Assembly: GCF_000829515.1 (NCBI RefSeq)
Contig: NZ_JXRR01000015.1
Location: forward strand, 62,001-126,000
Direction of reading: 5' to 3'
Source: Jeotgalibacillus campisalis
GTDB lineage: Bacteria; Bacillota; Bacilli; Bacillales; Jeotgalibacillaceae
DNA: 64,000 bases
Shown here: positions 29,467 through 39,025 of the stretch, in pieces
Position numbering within the stretch: position 1 is the stretch's first letter
Layout: every line of letters begins with the position of its first letter
Translations under genes and position numbers: made by a program
The notes under the pieces: model-generated
Told to the model about the DNA's origin: nothing
Databases searched by the model: none
What the model saw: only the letters and a program-made list of their open reading frames with translations

Positions 29467-30831
29467 TTAGGCAAATAAATGGGCAAATAGTACAATGATC
29501 GGTAAAGTAATAATCGTACGCAGGATAAAAATTAAAACTAGCTCATAAAATTTCACAGGAATATTGGAACGTAAGATTAAAATACCTATTTCAGACATGT
29601 AGATTAGCTGAGTTAAAGAAATTCCTGCAATAACAAATCGTGTAAGCTCGCTTTCGATGCCGCTGCCAAGAACGGCCGGCAGGAACATATCAGCAAAACC
29701 AACCAGGATCGTCGGTGCAGCAGCTGGGGCCTCAGGCAATCCGAAAAGTGTTAACACGGGAATAAGCGGGTACGAAATGATGTCAAATAAGGGCGTATAC
29801 GTGGCGATCACTAATGCCAGTGTACCTAACGTCATAACGAGCGGAATTAATCCAAGCCAAATATCAAGAACGGTATGAATACCTTTAGCCGCAAGCTGTT
29901 TAGGACCCTCTACACGGCTTGCTTTTTTTCGTGCTTCTTGAAATCCCCACGAAAAAAGAGAAACTCCTTCAGGGACTGTGTCATCAATTCTCTTTCCCAC
30001 CGGTTCATAATACGTATCCGGCTTGCGCGAGAGAGGAGGAATCCTTGGCATAATGACGGCAGCTGCGATTGAAGCAGCGGATACGGCCACATAGAAAGGA
30101 AAGAATAAATGCCCGATGCCAATGACATTCGCAACAACTAAGCTGAATGCGACAGATGCAACAGAGAAGGTGGTTGCAATAACAGCAGCTTCTCTTTTTG
30201 TATAATACCCTTCATCATACTGTTTCATGGTGACTAATACGCCAACAGGCGCTGCCCCCATCCATGAAGCCATGCAATCGATGGATGACCGTCCGGGAAG
30301 AGTGAAAAGAGGACGCATCACTTTGTTTAAAATGCTCCCTATGAACTCCATTAATCCGAATTCCACTAAAAGAGGAAGTAAAATGCCGGCAAATAAAAAC
30401 CAGGTTAATAATACAGGAGCTAAATCATAGAGAACCACTCCTCCCGTATCCCTCGAAGAAATCGTCATAGGACCCATTTCAAAATAAGCCATCAAGCCAA
30501 TCACAAATCCAATCACCCGAACGATAAGTCCAAAGAGATTGGTAATAAATAAACTGTTTAAAAAAAGAGACTTTTGAACAAATGCCGGTTTGACTGCAGT
30601 TGCAATCAAGCTAAAGACTGCAGATAAACCAAGCAATACTAAAATAAATGCAGGAATCCAGTCACCAAAAGAGGATTGAATAGACGAAGCAAGTATTCCG
30701 ACACCTATCGTTATTTCTCCATTAAATCGTACGGGCACTAAAAACAATAAAGCACCAAGTAAAGAAGGAATAAGAAATTTCCACGTAGCTGAAGGTGAAA
30801 CTGGATTTTCTTCCTTTTGTAAAGTGGACAT
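29467..30831 (-). CDS. YjiH-family membrane protein (nucleoside-recognition/Gate domain)
   Basis: About 454 residues with around ten hydrophobic segments, for example FLIPSLLGALLFLVPV and FVIGLMAYFEMGPM. The Gate domain phrases PGRSSIDCMASWMGAAPVG and, near the end, VLGSGIESELTRFV identify the YjiH family, presumed transporters of unknown substrate. ATG 30831 has GGAGG about 7-8 bases upstream; a GTG lies one codon earlier. The aminotransferase gene ends 9-12 bases before it on the same strand, so both belong to the operon headed by the regulator at 32156-33490. Uptake of the aminotransferase substrate is a plausible but unproven role. Confidence 0.8.
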   Translation of the reverse strand: MSTLQKEENPVSPSATWKFLIPSLLGALLFLVPVRFNGEITIGVGILASSIQSSFGDWIPAFILVLLGLSAVFSLIATAVKPAFVQKSLFLNSLFITNLFGLIVRVIGFVIGLMAYFEMGPMTISSRDTGGVVLYDLAPVLLTWFLFAGILLPLLVEFGLMEFIGSILNKVMRPLFTLPGRSSIDCMASWMGAAPVGVLVTMKQYDEGYYTKREAAVIATTFSVASVAFSLVVANVIGIGHLFFPFYVAVSAASIAAAVIMPRIPPLSRKPDTYYEPVGKRIDDTVPEGVSLFSWGFQEARKKASRVEGPKQLAAKGIHTVLDIWLGLIPLVMTLGTLALVIATYTPLFDIISYPLIPVLTLFGLPEAPAAAPTILVGFADMFLPAVLGSGIESELTRFVIAGISLTQLIYMSEIGILILRSNIPVKFYELVLIFILRTIITLPIIVLFAHLFA

Positions 30832-30842
30832 CACTATTCCTC

Positions 30843-32159
30843 CTATTCGTTTTTAAGTGTACCAAGTGCCTGATCCAGCACTTGAATGCCTGTATCGATT
30901 TGTTCTTTTGTAACGGTGAGAGGCGGGATCATACGGATCACTTCGCCTGCATTGCCGCAAAGATAAAACAATACGCCGCGCTTCAGGCATTCATCCAGTA
31001 CATTCATGACCGCATCTCCATCAGGCTTACCGGTGCTGATGTCCTGTAATTCAATGCCAATCATTAGACCGACTCCGCGAATCGTTTTTATTGTGCTGTG
31101 TTTTTCTTTCAGCCCTTCAAGCTGTTCCTTCGCGTACGCCCCCATGTCACGGGCTCTTTTCAGCAGCTGTTCTTCCTTCATAACTTCAAGGGAAGCAAGA
31201 GCAGCAGAGCAGGCCATGGGATTTCCTCCAAAGGTCGTTCCATGTGTGCCAAGCGGCCATTTTTCCATCAGTTCTTTTGAGGCAACAGTGGCACTGAGCG
31301 GTAAACCTGCTGCAATGCCTTTTGCGATCGCCATAATGTCCGGTGTCACGCCAAAAGTTTGAGCAGCAAACCACTCGCCTGTTCGTCCAAATCCTGTTTG
31401 TACTTCGTCAAATATAAGGAGGATGCCGTGACGGTCACAAATTTCACGAACTTTGGCGAGCCATTCTTTTGGCGGGATAATATATCCGCCTTCACCAAGA
31501 ACAGGTTCTAAAATGATGCAGGCAACTTCTTCTGGTGTTACCTGATGATTAAACAACTTTTCCACGTCACGCTCGAGTTTTTCAGGGAAATAGACAGCAG
31601 GATCCTCTCCTTCCGGTAAATCTTCAGGATGAGCATAAGGAAGCTGATACGTAAGCCAGGAAGGCTGCATATATTTTCTGTATTTACTTTTAGAAGTTGA
31701 AACACTTAACGCGCCAATGGATCTGCCGTGAAAACAGCCGGTAAAAGAAACCACGTAAGGACGTTTGGTCGCATATTTGGCAAGCTTGATGCCCCCTTCA
31801 ATGGCTTCAGTGCCGCTGTTGGCAAAAAAGAAGTTATCGAGTTTTGGCGGGAGGATCTGCTGCAATTCGTATGCCAGCTTTAAAATAGATTCATAGATAA
31901 TGACGCCTGATGGTCCATGAAGTAAATGATCTGCACTGTCTTTAATTGCCTGCACCACTTTTGGATGACGGTGTCCGACGTTTTCTACTGCAATACCGGA
32001 AGTGAAATCAAGGTATTTTTTCCCGTCAGCTCCGTAGTAATAGCAGCCTTCCGCTTTCACTACTGGCAGGTTTGGGTGATCCTTTGCCATACTCGGTGCC
32101 AATAGATTTCCAATCGAGCCTGCAAGCTCTTGCCAATCGGGTGTTTGTTTTTGAGTCAT
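30843..32159 (-). CDS. Class III aminotransferase (4-aminobutyrate aminotransferase-like)
   Basis: A 438-residue PLP enzyme of the omega-amino-acid group. [18 protein letters not shown] binds phosphate, [12 protein letters not shown] carries the Asp that contacts the PLP ring nitrogen, and [13 protein letters not shown] contains the Schiff-base Lys. [19 protein letters not shown] is the conserved C-terminal signature. GABA is the most likely substrate from overall resemblance, but ornithine-type or other omega-amino acids cannot be excluded. Its start overlaps the stop of the regulator by four bases (ATGA), so translation is coupled. Confidence 0.85.
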   Translation of the reverse strand: MTQKQTPDWQELAGSIGNLLAPSMAKDHPNLPVVKAEGCYYYGADGKKYLDFTSGIAVENVGHRHPKVVQAIKDSADHLLHGPSGVIIYESILKLAYELQQILPPKLDNFFFANSGTEAIEGGIKLAKYATKRPYVVSFTGCFHGRSIGALSVSTSKSKYRKYMQPSWLTYQLPYAHPEDLPEGEDPAVYFPEKLERDVEKLFNHQVTPEEVACIILEPVLGEGGYIIPPKEWLAKVREICDRHGILLIFDEVQTGFGRTGEWFAAQTFGVTPDIMAIAKGIAAGLPLSATVASKELMEKWPLGTHGTTFGGNPMACSAALASLEVMKEEQLLKRARDMGAYAKEQLEGLKEKHSTIKTIRGVGLMIGIELQDISTGKPDGDAVMNVLDECLKRGVLFYLCGNAGEVIRMIPPLTVTKEQIDTGIQVLDQALGTLKNE

Positions 32160-33490
32160 AAGATGTCATCTCCTAAAGGTGTAGTAGAATATTTTTTTAA
32201 TTTGCGCACAACAGAGGGCTGGCTGATTCCAAGTGCTGAAGCCATTTCGGTTGTGGTTCTGTACCTGTTTTTTGCATTTGTTATCACTTTACGTTCAACA
32301 AACGCTAAAATATGCGGCAGTGTTTTTCCTTCCAGATCAATCTCCATCTGTTCATCTTTAGCAGGCTGATAGTCAGGAGGCAGATCGTTAATTCGGATGG
32401 TATCCTCCTCAGACTCTATAAAACTTCTTTCTAATACATTTTTTAACTCTCTGAAATTACCATTCCAGGACAGTTGTAAAAGATGAAGGTAGAGCGTGTC
32501 GTCAATGTTTTTTTGGCGGCTGTATTTCTGGTTTAACTCGTTTAGATAAACTGTAATGGCTTTTGACAGATCTTCCGGGCGTTCTCGTAAAGGCTTTAAA
32601 CAGATGGAAACAAGGTGGAGACGATAAAAGAGGTCTTCTCTAAACATTCCATTCTGCGTCAATTCTTGCAGGGAGTCCACACTCGTCGCAATCACCCGTG
32701 AAGCGTCATGGTCTTGCAGCAGTTTGGACAAAACGGATTGAGATGAGCTGGATAATTGATCGATTTCTTTCAAATAAAGCGTTCCTCCACTTGATAGTGT
32801 TAAATACCCCCGTGATTGTTCAGTACTTGTTAAAACCTCTTCAAATACTGCATCAGGTATCGAGCGGCAATCCACTTCAATGAAAGGACGATCGTTTTTT
32901 AGACTTTCAGTGTGCAGGGTTTTCGCGAGAACACTTTTGCCCGTTCCATGTTCACCGTAAATAACAACAGGTGTGTTGAACTGCTTCATTTTATAAACGG
33001 TTTTTAGAGCCTGTTTAGTAGATGGACTTTCTGCTATAAAATCTTTAATCTCCATTTGGCGGTCCCTGAAGTAAGCAAGTTCCTCTTTTGCAAGCACAAT
33101 TTGGGATTCGAGGTCATTCAGGTACTCTTTCATGATCATGAGTTCTGAAAGCTCATAGGAATAACTGATAACATGCTCTACTTCAGACTGATCGTTTAAA
33201 AGAGGGATGCCGGTAATTAATACTTTTTGTCCTGACGGCGTTTTCTGAACCATGACCACTTTCTTTTTATTTTCCACAACCTGTGGTGTAATCGCTGGTG
33301 AAAAGATTCCCTGCCGTTCAAGCTCTACTACGGATCTGCCAAGCAGTTCACTAGGGGACAGTCCATAATGTTCACCGCTTTTAGGTGTTACTTTAATGAT
33401 TCTTCCTTCCGCGGTTGTAATGATGATGTCTTCATCATGCATCTCCATAATTTCTTCACTTTGATTTGAGAGCAGTAATAACGGATTCAT
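32156..33490 (-). CDS. PAS-AAA-HTH transcriptional regulator lacking the sigma-54 contact loop (TyrR-like)
   Basis: A 444-residue regulator. A PAS-like sensor (about 10-115), short coiled coil ([20 protein letters not shown]), AAA+ domain with Walker A GEHGTGKS, and a TyrR-type HTH at the end ([19 protein letters not shown]). The AAA domain resembles NtrC-type activators. However, between [16 protein letters not shown] and [10 protein letters not shown] the ELFGHEKGAFTGA loop that binds sigma-54 is missing, and Walker B reads LKEI instead of LDEI. It therefore probably acts with SigA, or without ATP-driven remodelling. The neighbouring aminotransferase and YjiH genes are the likely targets. 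Confidence 0.85.
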   Translation of the reverse strand: MNPLLLLSNQSEEIMEMHDEDIIITTAEGRIIKVTPKSGEHYGLSPSELLGRSVVELERQGIFSPAITPQVVENKKKVVMVQKTPSGQKVLITGIPLLNDQSEVEHVISYSYELSELMIMKEYLNDLESQIVLAKEELAYFRDRQMEIKDFIAESPSTKQALKTVYKMKQFNTPVVIYGEHGTGKSVLAKTLHTESLKNDRPFIEVDCRSIPDAVFEEVLTSTEQSRGYLTLSSGGTLYLKEIDQLSSSSQSVLSKLLQDHDASRVIATSVDSLQELTQNGMFREDLFYRLHLVSICLKPLRERPEDLSKAITVYLNELNQKYSRQKNIDDTLYLHLLQLSWNGNFRELKNVLERSFIESEEDTIRINDLPPDYQPAKDEQMEIDLEGKTLPHILAFVERKVITNAKNRYRTTTEMASALGISQPSVVRKLKKYSTTPLGDDIL

Positions 33491-33513
33491 CTTCCAGCCC
33501 CTTTATTCATTTC

Positions 33514-33553
33514 TGTATAAGACTATACACTATTGAATAATAAAAATTCAATA
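33514..33553. promoter_or_regulatory. Two adjacent palindromes upstream of the regulator operon
   Basis: TGTATA-AGAC-TATACA (33514-33529) is followed by TATTGAAT...ATTCAATA (33531-33538 with 33546-33553). They lie 24-63 bases before the regulator start and are candidates for its own binding sites or the promoter operator. Confidence 0.4.
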
Positions 33554-33642
33554 TAAAGTATAAATATTATTTAGTGAATAGTTTGTTATTAAAGAACGGA
33601 GGGCTCTTCTTTTAAAAGTTTATTGAAATTTTTTTTATGGTA

Positions 33643-33649
33643 CATACTA
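33643..33649 (+). promoter_or_regulatory. Forespore-type -10 element (CATACTA)
   Basis: It matches the SigF/SigG -10 consensus CATWMTA, 48 bases before the lipoprotein start. No strong -35 was found, so support is limited, but YhcN-type genes are SigG-controlled in B. subtilis. Confidence 0.3.
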
Positions 33650-33697
33650 ATTGCGCACCTGGTTACATTAAAAAAAAGATGCCTGGAGGTAAAACCA

Positions 33698-34210
33698 ATG
33701 AGCAATCGTTTCATTTTTTGTGCGCAAATTTGCTTCGCCGTTTTAATGCTTCTTGGATGCAATACGAGTCAAATAGATGAAGCAGTGGAACAAAACGATA
33801 ATCCCGAAGTAGCTGATTTAGTGAATAATGATGATCAAAAAAATGCAGATGCATCTGACGGAAGATTGGAAGTATCAGAAGATGCGGCCGCTAAAATTTC
33901 TACTGTGGAGGGTGTGGAGGATGCCTGGGTATTCGTTACAAATCAAGATGCTTTTGTTGCGATTGAATTACTGAATTCAGAAGGAGAAGAAGTGCCTCAA
34001 GAGATTAAGAATGAAGTAATAAGTGAAATTGAAGCATCTGATTTGAAGGATATTGAAAATATCTACATTTCTTCGAGCCCGGAAATGAGAGATACATTTG
34101 CAGCGTATGTAAAACGAATCAAGGACGGTGACTCTGTAGAAAAACTTGCAGACGAGTTTAGGGGAGACGTAGAACGGATGATTCCGGATGTCATCTCCTA
34201 TGAGGAATAA
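33698..34210 (+). CDS. YhcN/YlaJ-family spore lipoprotein
   Basis: About 170 residues. A lipoprotein signal peptide ends in the lipobox LMLLGC (Cys about residue 22). An acidic linker and the YhcN/YlaJ domain follow, with AKISTVEGVEDAWVFVT, FVAIELL and IYISSSPEMRDTF. Family members are spore inner-membrane or cortex-associated lipoproteins that help germination or outgrowth. ATG 33698 has GGAGGT 8 bases upstream; an in-frame upstream ATG at 33623 would destroy the signal peptide layout. Confidence 0.85.
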   Translation: MSNRFIFCAQICFAVLMLLGCNTSQIDEAVEQNDNPEVADLVNNDDQKNADASDGRLEVSEDAAAKISTVEGVEDAWVFVTNQDAFVAIELLNSEGEEVPQEIKNEVISEIEASDLKDIENIYISSSPEMRDTFAAYVKRIKDGDSVEKLADEFRGDVERMIPDVISYEE

Positions 34211-34272
34211 CCCGGCAGGAGAGGGACGATCATCTCTTAAAATAATTGATTTTTAAACTATTTTAATTTTCA

Positions 34273-34297
34273 GTTTATTAAGACTTGTTGGGGGTAT
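34273..34297 (+). promoter_or_regulatory. Candidate SigB promoter for the catalase gene
   Basis: GTTTAT (34273-34278), 13-base spacer, GGGTAT (34292-34297): an exact -10 and 5 of 6 at the -35. katX of B. subtilis is SigB-dependent (and SigF). Confidence 0.6.
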
Positions 34298-34339
34298 ATG
34301 TAAAATGTATGCAAAAATTAGGTAATAGGAGGAGAATTC

Positions 34340-35992
34340 TTGGATAAAGAAAAGGATGAACTCACAGGTACTTCTGTTGAAGGTGCAGGCAATTCACATG
34401 ATAAACGAATGGGAACAGGGGAAAATGAAGAGTCTCTAACCAATCGTCAAGGCCACCCAGTTACAGATAATCAAAATGTCAGAACGGTTGGAAACAGAGG
34501 GCCGACTACTCTGGAGAACTATGATTTTCTCGAGAAAATTTCTCATTTTGACCGTGAAAGAATTCCTGAGCGGGTCGTTCATGCCCGGGGCGCAGGTGCA
34601 CACGGCTATTTTGAAACGTATGGCAAGGCCGGAGCAGAAGATGTATCTACATACACGAGAGCAAAGGTTTTTCAAGGCGCCGGCAAACAGACGCCTGTCT
34701 TCGTTCGTTTCTCTACAGTTGCAGGAGCAAAGGAATCTCCTGAAACAGCACGTGATCCAAGAGGCTTCGCCGTTAAATTTTATACTGAGGATGGAAACTG
34801 GGATTTAGTAGGGAATAATTTAAAAATCTTTTTTGTACGCGACCCCATTAAATTCCCTGATATGATCCACGCATTCAAGCCCGATCCTGTCACAAACATT
34901 CAAAATCCAGAAAGAATGTTTGATTTTGTTTCACAGTCACCAGAAGCTACTCATATGATTACATTCCTTTTTTCACCATGGGGCATTCCAGCTAATTATC
35001 GTCAGATGCAGGGATCAGGAGTGAATACGTATAAATGGGTTAATGCAGAAGGAAAAGCAGTTCTTGTAAAATATCATTGGGAGCCGCTGAGCCAGGGAAT
35101 CCGAAACCTGACCCAAAAAGAAGCGGACGAAATCCAAGGAAAAAATACGAGTCACGCTACTCAGGATTTATACGAAGCGATCGACAGAGGAGAATATCCT
35201 GAATGGGAGCTTTGTGTACAGATTATGAGTGACGACGAGCATCCCGAGCTTGATTTTGATCCTCTTGATGACACGAAACTTTGGCCGACTGACAAGTTCC
35301 CGTTCCTTCCAGTTGGAAAAATGGTACTGAATAAAAATCCAGAGAACTTCTTCGCCGAAGTGGAACAGGCATCGTTTGGAACAGGTGTGCTAGTAGACGG
35401 ACTTGATTTTTCTGACGATAAAATGCTGCAGGGCCGGACATTTTCATACTCAGACACCCAGCGCTACCGGGTAGGAGCAAACTATTTACAGCTGCCGATC
35501 AATGCCCCGAAAAAACGAGTGGCAACCAACCAGCGTGATGGTCAAAGCACCTACTATGTGGATGCGGCTCCAGGGAAAAACCCTCATGTAAATTATGAAC
35601 CTTCTGTGCTTGATGGCTTAAAAGAATCGAAGCAGGAAGGAAAAGAACATCACCCGGCATACAATGACCGTCTTGTCAGAGAAGGCATTGACCGTCCGAA
35701 CAATTTCGGCCAGGCGGGTGAAACCTACCGTAATTTCGAAGAGTGGGAGAAGGAAGAGCTCGTGAGCAATTTGGCTGATGCCCTGGCAGTGAGTCATAAA
35801 ACGATACAGGAAACCATGATTGACCATTTTACACAGGCAGATGAAGAGTATGGCAGACGCGTGGCTCAAAAGCTTGAAGAAGTGCTTGCTCAAATGAAGG
35901 ATATGCAGAACAATGATCAAATTGGAACAGCTGATAGTGAAAAAGCGATGTACAGCGCACAGCGCAAAAGCCACAAAGCCGATCCTTATTGA
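34340..35992 (+). CDS. katX: Monofunctional heme catalase, KatX-like (spore/general stress)
   Basis: A 550-residue clade-3-like catalase that converts hydrogen peroxide to water and oxygen. Distal His lies in [18 protein letters not shown], distal Asn in [11 protein letters not shown], and the proximal heme Tyr in [17 protein letters not shown]. The roughly 40-residue polar N-terminal extension and total length match B. subtilis KatX (spore catalase) better than KatA or KatE. The start is TTG 34340 with AGGAGGAG close upstream. An exact SigB-type -10 element upstream fits KatX regulation. Confidence 0.85.
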   Translation: MDKEKDELTGTSVEGAGNSHDKRMGTGENEESLTNRQGHPVTDNQNVRTVGNRGPTTLENYDFLEKISHFDRERIPERVVHARGAGAHGYFETYGKAGAEDVSTYTRAKVFQGAGKQTPVFVRFSTVAGAKESPETARDPRGFAVKFYTEDGNWDLVGNNLKIFFVRDPIKFPDMIHAFKPDPVTNIQNPERMFDFVSQSPEATHMITFLFSPWGIPANYRQMQGSGVNTYKWVNAEGKAVLVKYHWEPLSQGIRNLTQKEADEIQGKNTSHATQDLYEAIDRGEYPEWELCVQIMSDDEHPELDFDPLDDTKLWPTDKFPFLPVGKMVLNKNPENFFAEVEQASFGTGVLVDGLDFSDDKMLQGRTFSYSDTQRYRVGANYLQLPINAPKKRVATNQRDGQSTYYVDAAPGKNPHVNYEPSVLDGLKESKQEGKEHHPAYNDRLVREGIDRPNNFGQAGETYRNFEEWEKEELVSNLADALAVSHKTIQETMIDHFTQADEEYGRRVAQKLEEVLAQMKDMQNNDQIGTADSEKAMYSAQRKSHKADPY

Positions 35993-36074
35993 GCCGCTAT
36001 TAGACGGAAAAAAATTTATCCAAGTCTGCGAATGGGGACTTTGAAAATCTGGTTACTCGTATCATTTACACCCA

Positions 36075-36116
36075 AAGCCGCTGTTCATTCCATTAATCTG
36101 GAGTGAACAGCGGCTT
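36075..36116 (+). terminator. Terminator-like hairpin after the catalase gene
   Basis: AAGCCGCTGTTCA pairs with TGAACAGCGGCTT (36075-36087 with 36104-36116). The T-tail is weak. The rest of the 428-base gap 35993-36420 is AT-rich filler (36120-36300) and a palindromic repeat (36301-36420). Confidence 0.7.
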
Positions 36117-36300
36117 ATTGTGTGTTGAATGAATTTTAATTCAGAGTATCGAAAAAAATAATACGCTCGAGTTATCATGATTCAATAATAAAACCCATAT
36201 AAAAGGTGATAAAAAAAGAATTCACCTTACAATTTTTAGATTATCTGAAGAAATTAAATTATACGAAATTACTCATACCGTCATGGATGATTTAAAGAAT

Positions 36301-36420
36301 AGGTTCATTGTAGTGTAAGGCGGGGACTCCAGCGTGAAGAAGCCGGGAGGGGTGAGACCCAAAAGATGCGGCAGCATCAACGGGGCTCACCTCCCGCCAC
36401 GCAAACGGAAATGAACCGGT
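36301..36420. repeat. Dispersed palindromic repeat R1
   Basis: Ends in GGTTCATT (36302-36309) and AATGAACC (36410-36417). Inner arms CGGGAGGGGTGAG and CTCACCTCCCG form a cruciform. It shares the GAACCGGT end and GACTCC/GAGACC words with R2 at 44280. It abuts the stop codon of the next minus-strand gene. Confidence 0.65.
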
Positions 36421-36753
36421 TTATTTTAATCCATCATGATACCTCTTATCATCCTGGGCATCGATCACTTTCAATACATGACTTAATTTCGTATCGAGAA
36501 GCAATTCTTTCTTTATAACAACTTCAAGCATCTCCTGAACACTATCGTTCACCTTGAGCAACTCCCTTAATGTAGGCTCATGTGACCGTTTAGTCAGAGT
36601 CCCAAGTACGTACTGAATTTTTTCTGCTTCGGCATTGACGATGTGGGCGAGACTTAATTCTTCCATTCCAATTGAGGCTAAAAGCAGATTGATTACGTCA
36701 TCCCGATCAATCGTTATGGAAGGTGTTATATTTGGAATAGTTGATTGAGACAC
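36421..36753 (-). CDS. IPNI-domain protein without collagen (110 aa)
   Basis: The whole protein is the N-terminal domain of collagen proteins 1 and 2: MSQSTIPNITPSITIDRDD, then [18 protein letters not shown] and KKELLLDTKLSHVL. It stops where the collagen stalk would start. Start GTG 36753 with GAAGGGGAG upstream. Such a free domain could be an anchor or assembly partner for the collagen proteins at the spore surface. It is the last gene of a four-gene minus-strand cluster containing a GT2 enzyme and a Cys-rich IPNI protein. Confidence 0.75.
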   Translation of the reverse strand: MSQSTIPNITPSITIDRDDVINLLLASIGMEELSLAHIVNAEAEKIQYVLGTLTKRSHEPTLRELLKVNDSVQEMLEVVIKKELLLDTKLSHVLKVIDAQDDKRYHDGLK

Positions 36754-36794
36754 AGCAAAACTCCCCTTCAGATCATAAATAGCACCTCAAACCA

Positions 36795-37829
36795 TTAATC
36801 TTTGAGGTCCCGGCATTTTTCTAAGCATTTACCTTTCCAGCTGGCAGCTTTTTTACTGCCGGCTCCTTTAGATAGTAAATGATAAGTATGATGATCGCCC
36901 AATTTCAGACAGGTCTCAAAAGAGGATAGAGCTTCTTTGAACTGCTGCAGATGAAACAAAGCAATTCCTTTATAAAAGTGCAGATCCACATAATCCGGGT
37001 AAAGGTCTATCGCTTTTTCAATTCCCTTTACCGCTCCTTCATAACTTCCTGTTTCGATTAAGATGGCGTACTTTAATTTATAAAGTAAAGAGGGAGGTTT
37101 TCGCATTTGCTTCAGGAAAAGAATGATCGATAAATTAACACATTGAAAGGCTTCAGGGTAATTTTCCTGCCTGTAATATTCACTCGCCAGATGATATTCC
37201 ATCCAGGGACTGTGGTCAGGCTCTGCGATCTCTAGCTGCAGATGCAACAGGTTCCTGGCTCCTTTATTTTTTTGATGAACAACATCATCCAAATAGCCAT
37301 AATGGTGAATTGGCAATGAGTAGGGCTCCGGCTCTGAATCGGCGAGAAGGGGTGGGAGTTGAAGCGTTTCATGAATGCGATTTTTAAACGTAATGCCGGC
37401 ATTGTTTTTAAATAGGCGAGGCTGATAGTAAATGTGCACGTTGTCGGAATCAATGGAATGGGACTGGCCAGCGTAATTGTAGACAGGTAAAGATAGCATT
37501 GAGGCTTGTGTCGTACCTAAGTGCTGTAGGAAATTTTCTTTATCACATGACCCTAATTCTTCGTCACCGTCGAGCCAAAGGATCCAGTCCCTGGTACAAA
37601 ATGACAGTGCATAATTACGTGCTGCTGCAAAATCCTGTGTCCATTCAAAAGAATGAATTTGTGCATTGAACGATTTGCAAATCGCTATCGTTTCATCCGT
37701 CGAGCCGGTATCGACAATGATTATTTCGTCTGCCAGCAAGGAAGCGCTCTTTAAACATTTTTTAATACGGCTTGCTTCATTTTTAACGATCATACACAAA
37801 GTGACAGAAGGAAGGTCACGATTTTTCAT
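36795..37829 (-). CDS. GT2 glycosyltransferase with TPR repeats (second copy)
   Basis: A 344-residue GT-A enzyme: VTLCMIVKNEASRIKKCL, IVDTGSTDETIAICKSF and the DxD-type motif LWLDGDEE at about residue 92. The C-terminal half is TPR-like (YPEAFQCVNLSIILF, HLQQFKEALSSFETCLKLGD). It resembles the enzyme at 24628-25734 in layout. Tight spacing to the unknown gene upstream (35 bases) and the IPNI gene downstream (41 bases) suggests an operon dedicated to surface glycoprotein building. Acceptor and donor are unknown. Confidence 0.85.
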   Translation of the reverse strand: MKNRDLPSVTLCMIVKNEASRIKKCLKSASLLADEIIIVDTGSTDETIAICKSFNAQIHSFEWTQDFAAARNYALSFCTRDWILWLDGDEELGSCDKENFLQHLGTTQASMLSLPVYNYAGQSHSIDSDNVHIYYQPRLFKNNAGITFKNRIHETLQLPPLLADSEPEPYSLPIHHYGYLDDVVHQKNKGARNLLHLQLEIAEPDHSPWMEYHLASEYYRQENYPEAFQCVNLSIILFLKQMRKPPSLLYKLKYAILIETGSYEGAVKGIEKAIDLYPDYVDLHFYKGIALFHLQQFKEALSSFETCLKLGDHHTYHLLSKGAGSKKAASWKGKCLEKCRDLKD

Positions 37830-37864
37830 CTATTCACTCCTTTTGAATCAGTCGTTCCATCCGT

Positions 37865-38308
37865 TCAAGGGCAGGCGAGCCAAGGAGGAGCTGTTGCAGG
37901 GGATTCAATTATGATGCGAACATTATCACGCCGCGGATAATAAGCCATTAACAGAAGGATTAAACGGTCACATTGCGATTGAGTGGTTTTTGATAAGGTT
38001 CCCAGATGACGAAGGCGGCTCTTTAATTCGTAAAGCAGCTCCCGGATTTGCAACTGCTGCTTTTCATCAAATGGCAGTGTAAAAGGACCATCTGTTTTTT
38101 CCCGTATCTCTTTTGATACAATCGTTTCATGCAAATTTGATAAAAGGGTGAGTGAGATCATCAGGTTTTGTTCAGCACATTTTTTCTTTGGTGTACAATC
38201 ATGTTCAGATAACAGTAATTCAGCTGCTTCAATCAAAAATGAAACAAACGCTTTTATAAAAAGATCATATTCTGTCCTTTTCATTTGTTTTAACGCGTGC
38301 TGGCTCAT
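37865..38308 (-). CDS. Hypothetical helical protein of the spore-surface cluster (147 aa)
   Basis: No family recognised. Start ATG 38308 (MSQHALKQMK) has GGAGGTGG 8 bases upstream. Mostly helical, with a Cys pair region (DCTPKKKCAEQ), a hydrophobic helix FVSFLIEAAELLL and a Pro-rich C-terminal tail ending APPWLACP. It lies between the Cys-rich IPNI protein (46 bases away) and the GT2 gene, so a structural or accessory role in spore-surface assembly is inferred from context only. Confidence 0.6.
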   Translation of the reverse strand: MSQHALKQMKRTEYDLFIKAFVSFLIEAAELLLSEHDCTPKKKCAEQNLMISLTLLSNLHETIVSKEIREKTDGPFTLPFDEKQQLQIRELLYELKSRLRHLGTLSKTTQSQCDRLILLLMAYYPRRDNVRIIIESPATAPPWLACP

Positions 38309-38353
38309 GTTAAAGCCACCTCCGATTGGCAAACGCCTCCTTGTAAAAAGGGG

Positions 38354-38839
38354 TTAATTCAGGTAGCGCGGTGTTTTTACACAGCCCTTGCAATCTTTCT
38401 TCCCACAGTCCTGACACGCCTTTTTGCATTTTTCTTCACAATGCTCTTTGCCGCAATACTTGCAATTGGTGTAAGCCATGGGCTTCTTGTAGTCATCCCG
38501 GCAGCCAGGTTTACGTTCCTTATCGCAATCTTTGCAGTGCTTTTTGGAACAATCCTCTTTATCGTCAAGTTCTAAGACGTCTTCAAGCTTCAACTCAAGC
38601 AATAGTTGAGATTTAACTACAGTTCGAAGCATTTTGTTGATACTCTTATTCATTTCCAGATAGTCATTAGGATGCTTTGGACACAATTTTAAAAAGTGCT
38701 GCAGTTTTTCGCCTTCTGCGTTTAAAATATGTGATAATCCAATTTCTTCAAGAGCAATGGACGACAACAATAAATTAATCGTATCGCAGCGATTCAGGGA
38801 AATTTGAGGGGTGATATTCGGTATATTTGGCATCGACAT
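38354..38839 (-). CDS. IPNI-domain protein with Cys-rich C-terminal tail (161 aa)
   Basis: Residues 1-95 are the same N-domain as the collagen proteins (MSMPNIPNITPQISLNRCD, NLLLSSIALEEIGLSHIL). Residues 96-161 carry 12 Cys among many Lys/Asp, for example CSKKHCKDCDKE, CKYCGKEHCEEKC and CQDCGKKDCKGC. The collagen stalk is thus replaced by a probable disulfide-linked or metal-binding tail, reminiscent of cross-linked coat/exosporium proteins. Start ATG 38839 aligns with the MSQ start of paralogues. It is the first gene of the minus-strand cluster. Confidence 0.75.
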   Translation of the reverse strand: MSMPNIPNITPQISLNRCDTINLLLSSIALEEIGLSHILNAEGEKLQHFLKLCPKHPNDYLEMNKSINKMLRTVVKSQLLLELKLEDVLELDDKEDCSKKHCKDCDKERKPGCRDDYKKPMAYTNCKYCGKEHCEEKCKKACQDCGKKDCKGCVKTPRYLN

Positions 38840-38971
38840 CTACTTCACCACTTTCTATCTTGTTTGACGTTTGAACAGGTGTAAGTAAGGAGGATAAACA
38901 CCTATCTCTTTTCACATTTTATTCAAAAGGCAAGTAGATGTGCCTGTACAATTCAGGGTTGATTCGAGCAC

Positions 38972-39007
38972 AAAAAAATCCCCCTGCCGCACATTCAGCA
39001 GCGGGGG
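38972..39007 (-). terminator. Terminator of the oxidoreductase gene
   Basis: GC-rich imperfect hairpin (CCCCC with GGGGG, 38980-38984 with 39003-39007, plus inner GC pairs), followed on the minus strand by a run of seven T. Confidence 0.65.
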
Positions 39008-39025
39008 AGGGGGAAGTGTTTTTTC

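Noticed and set aside
33623-33697. 25-residue N-terminal extension of the YhcN/YlaJ lipoprotein
   Set aside because: It would place the lipoprotein signal peptide internally; the GGAGGT before ATG 33698 defines the start.
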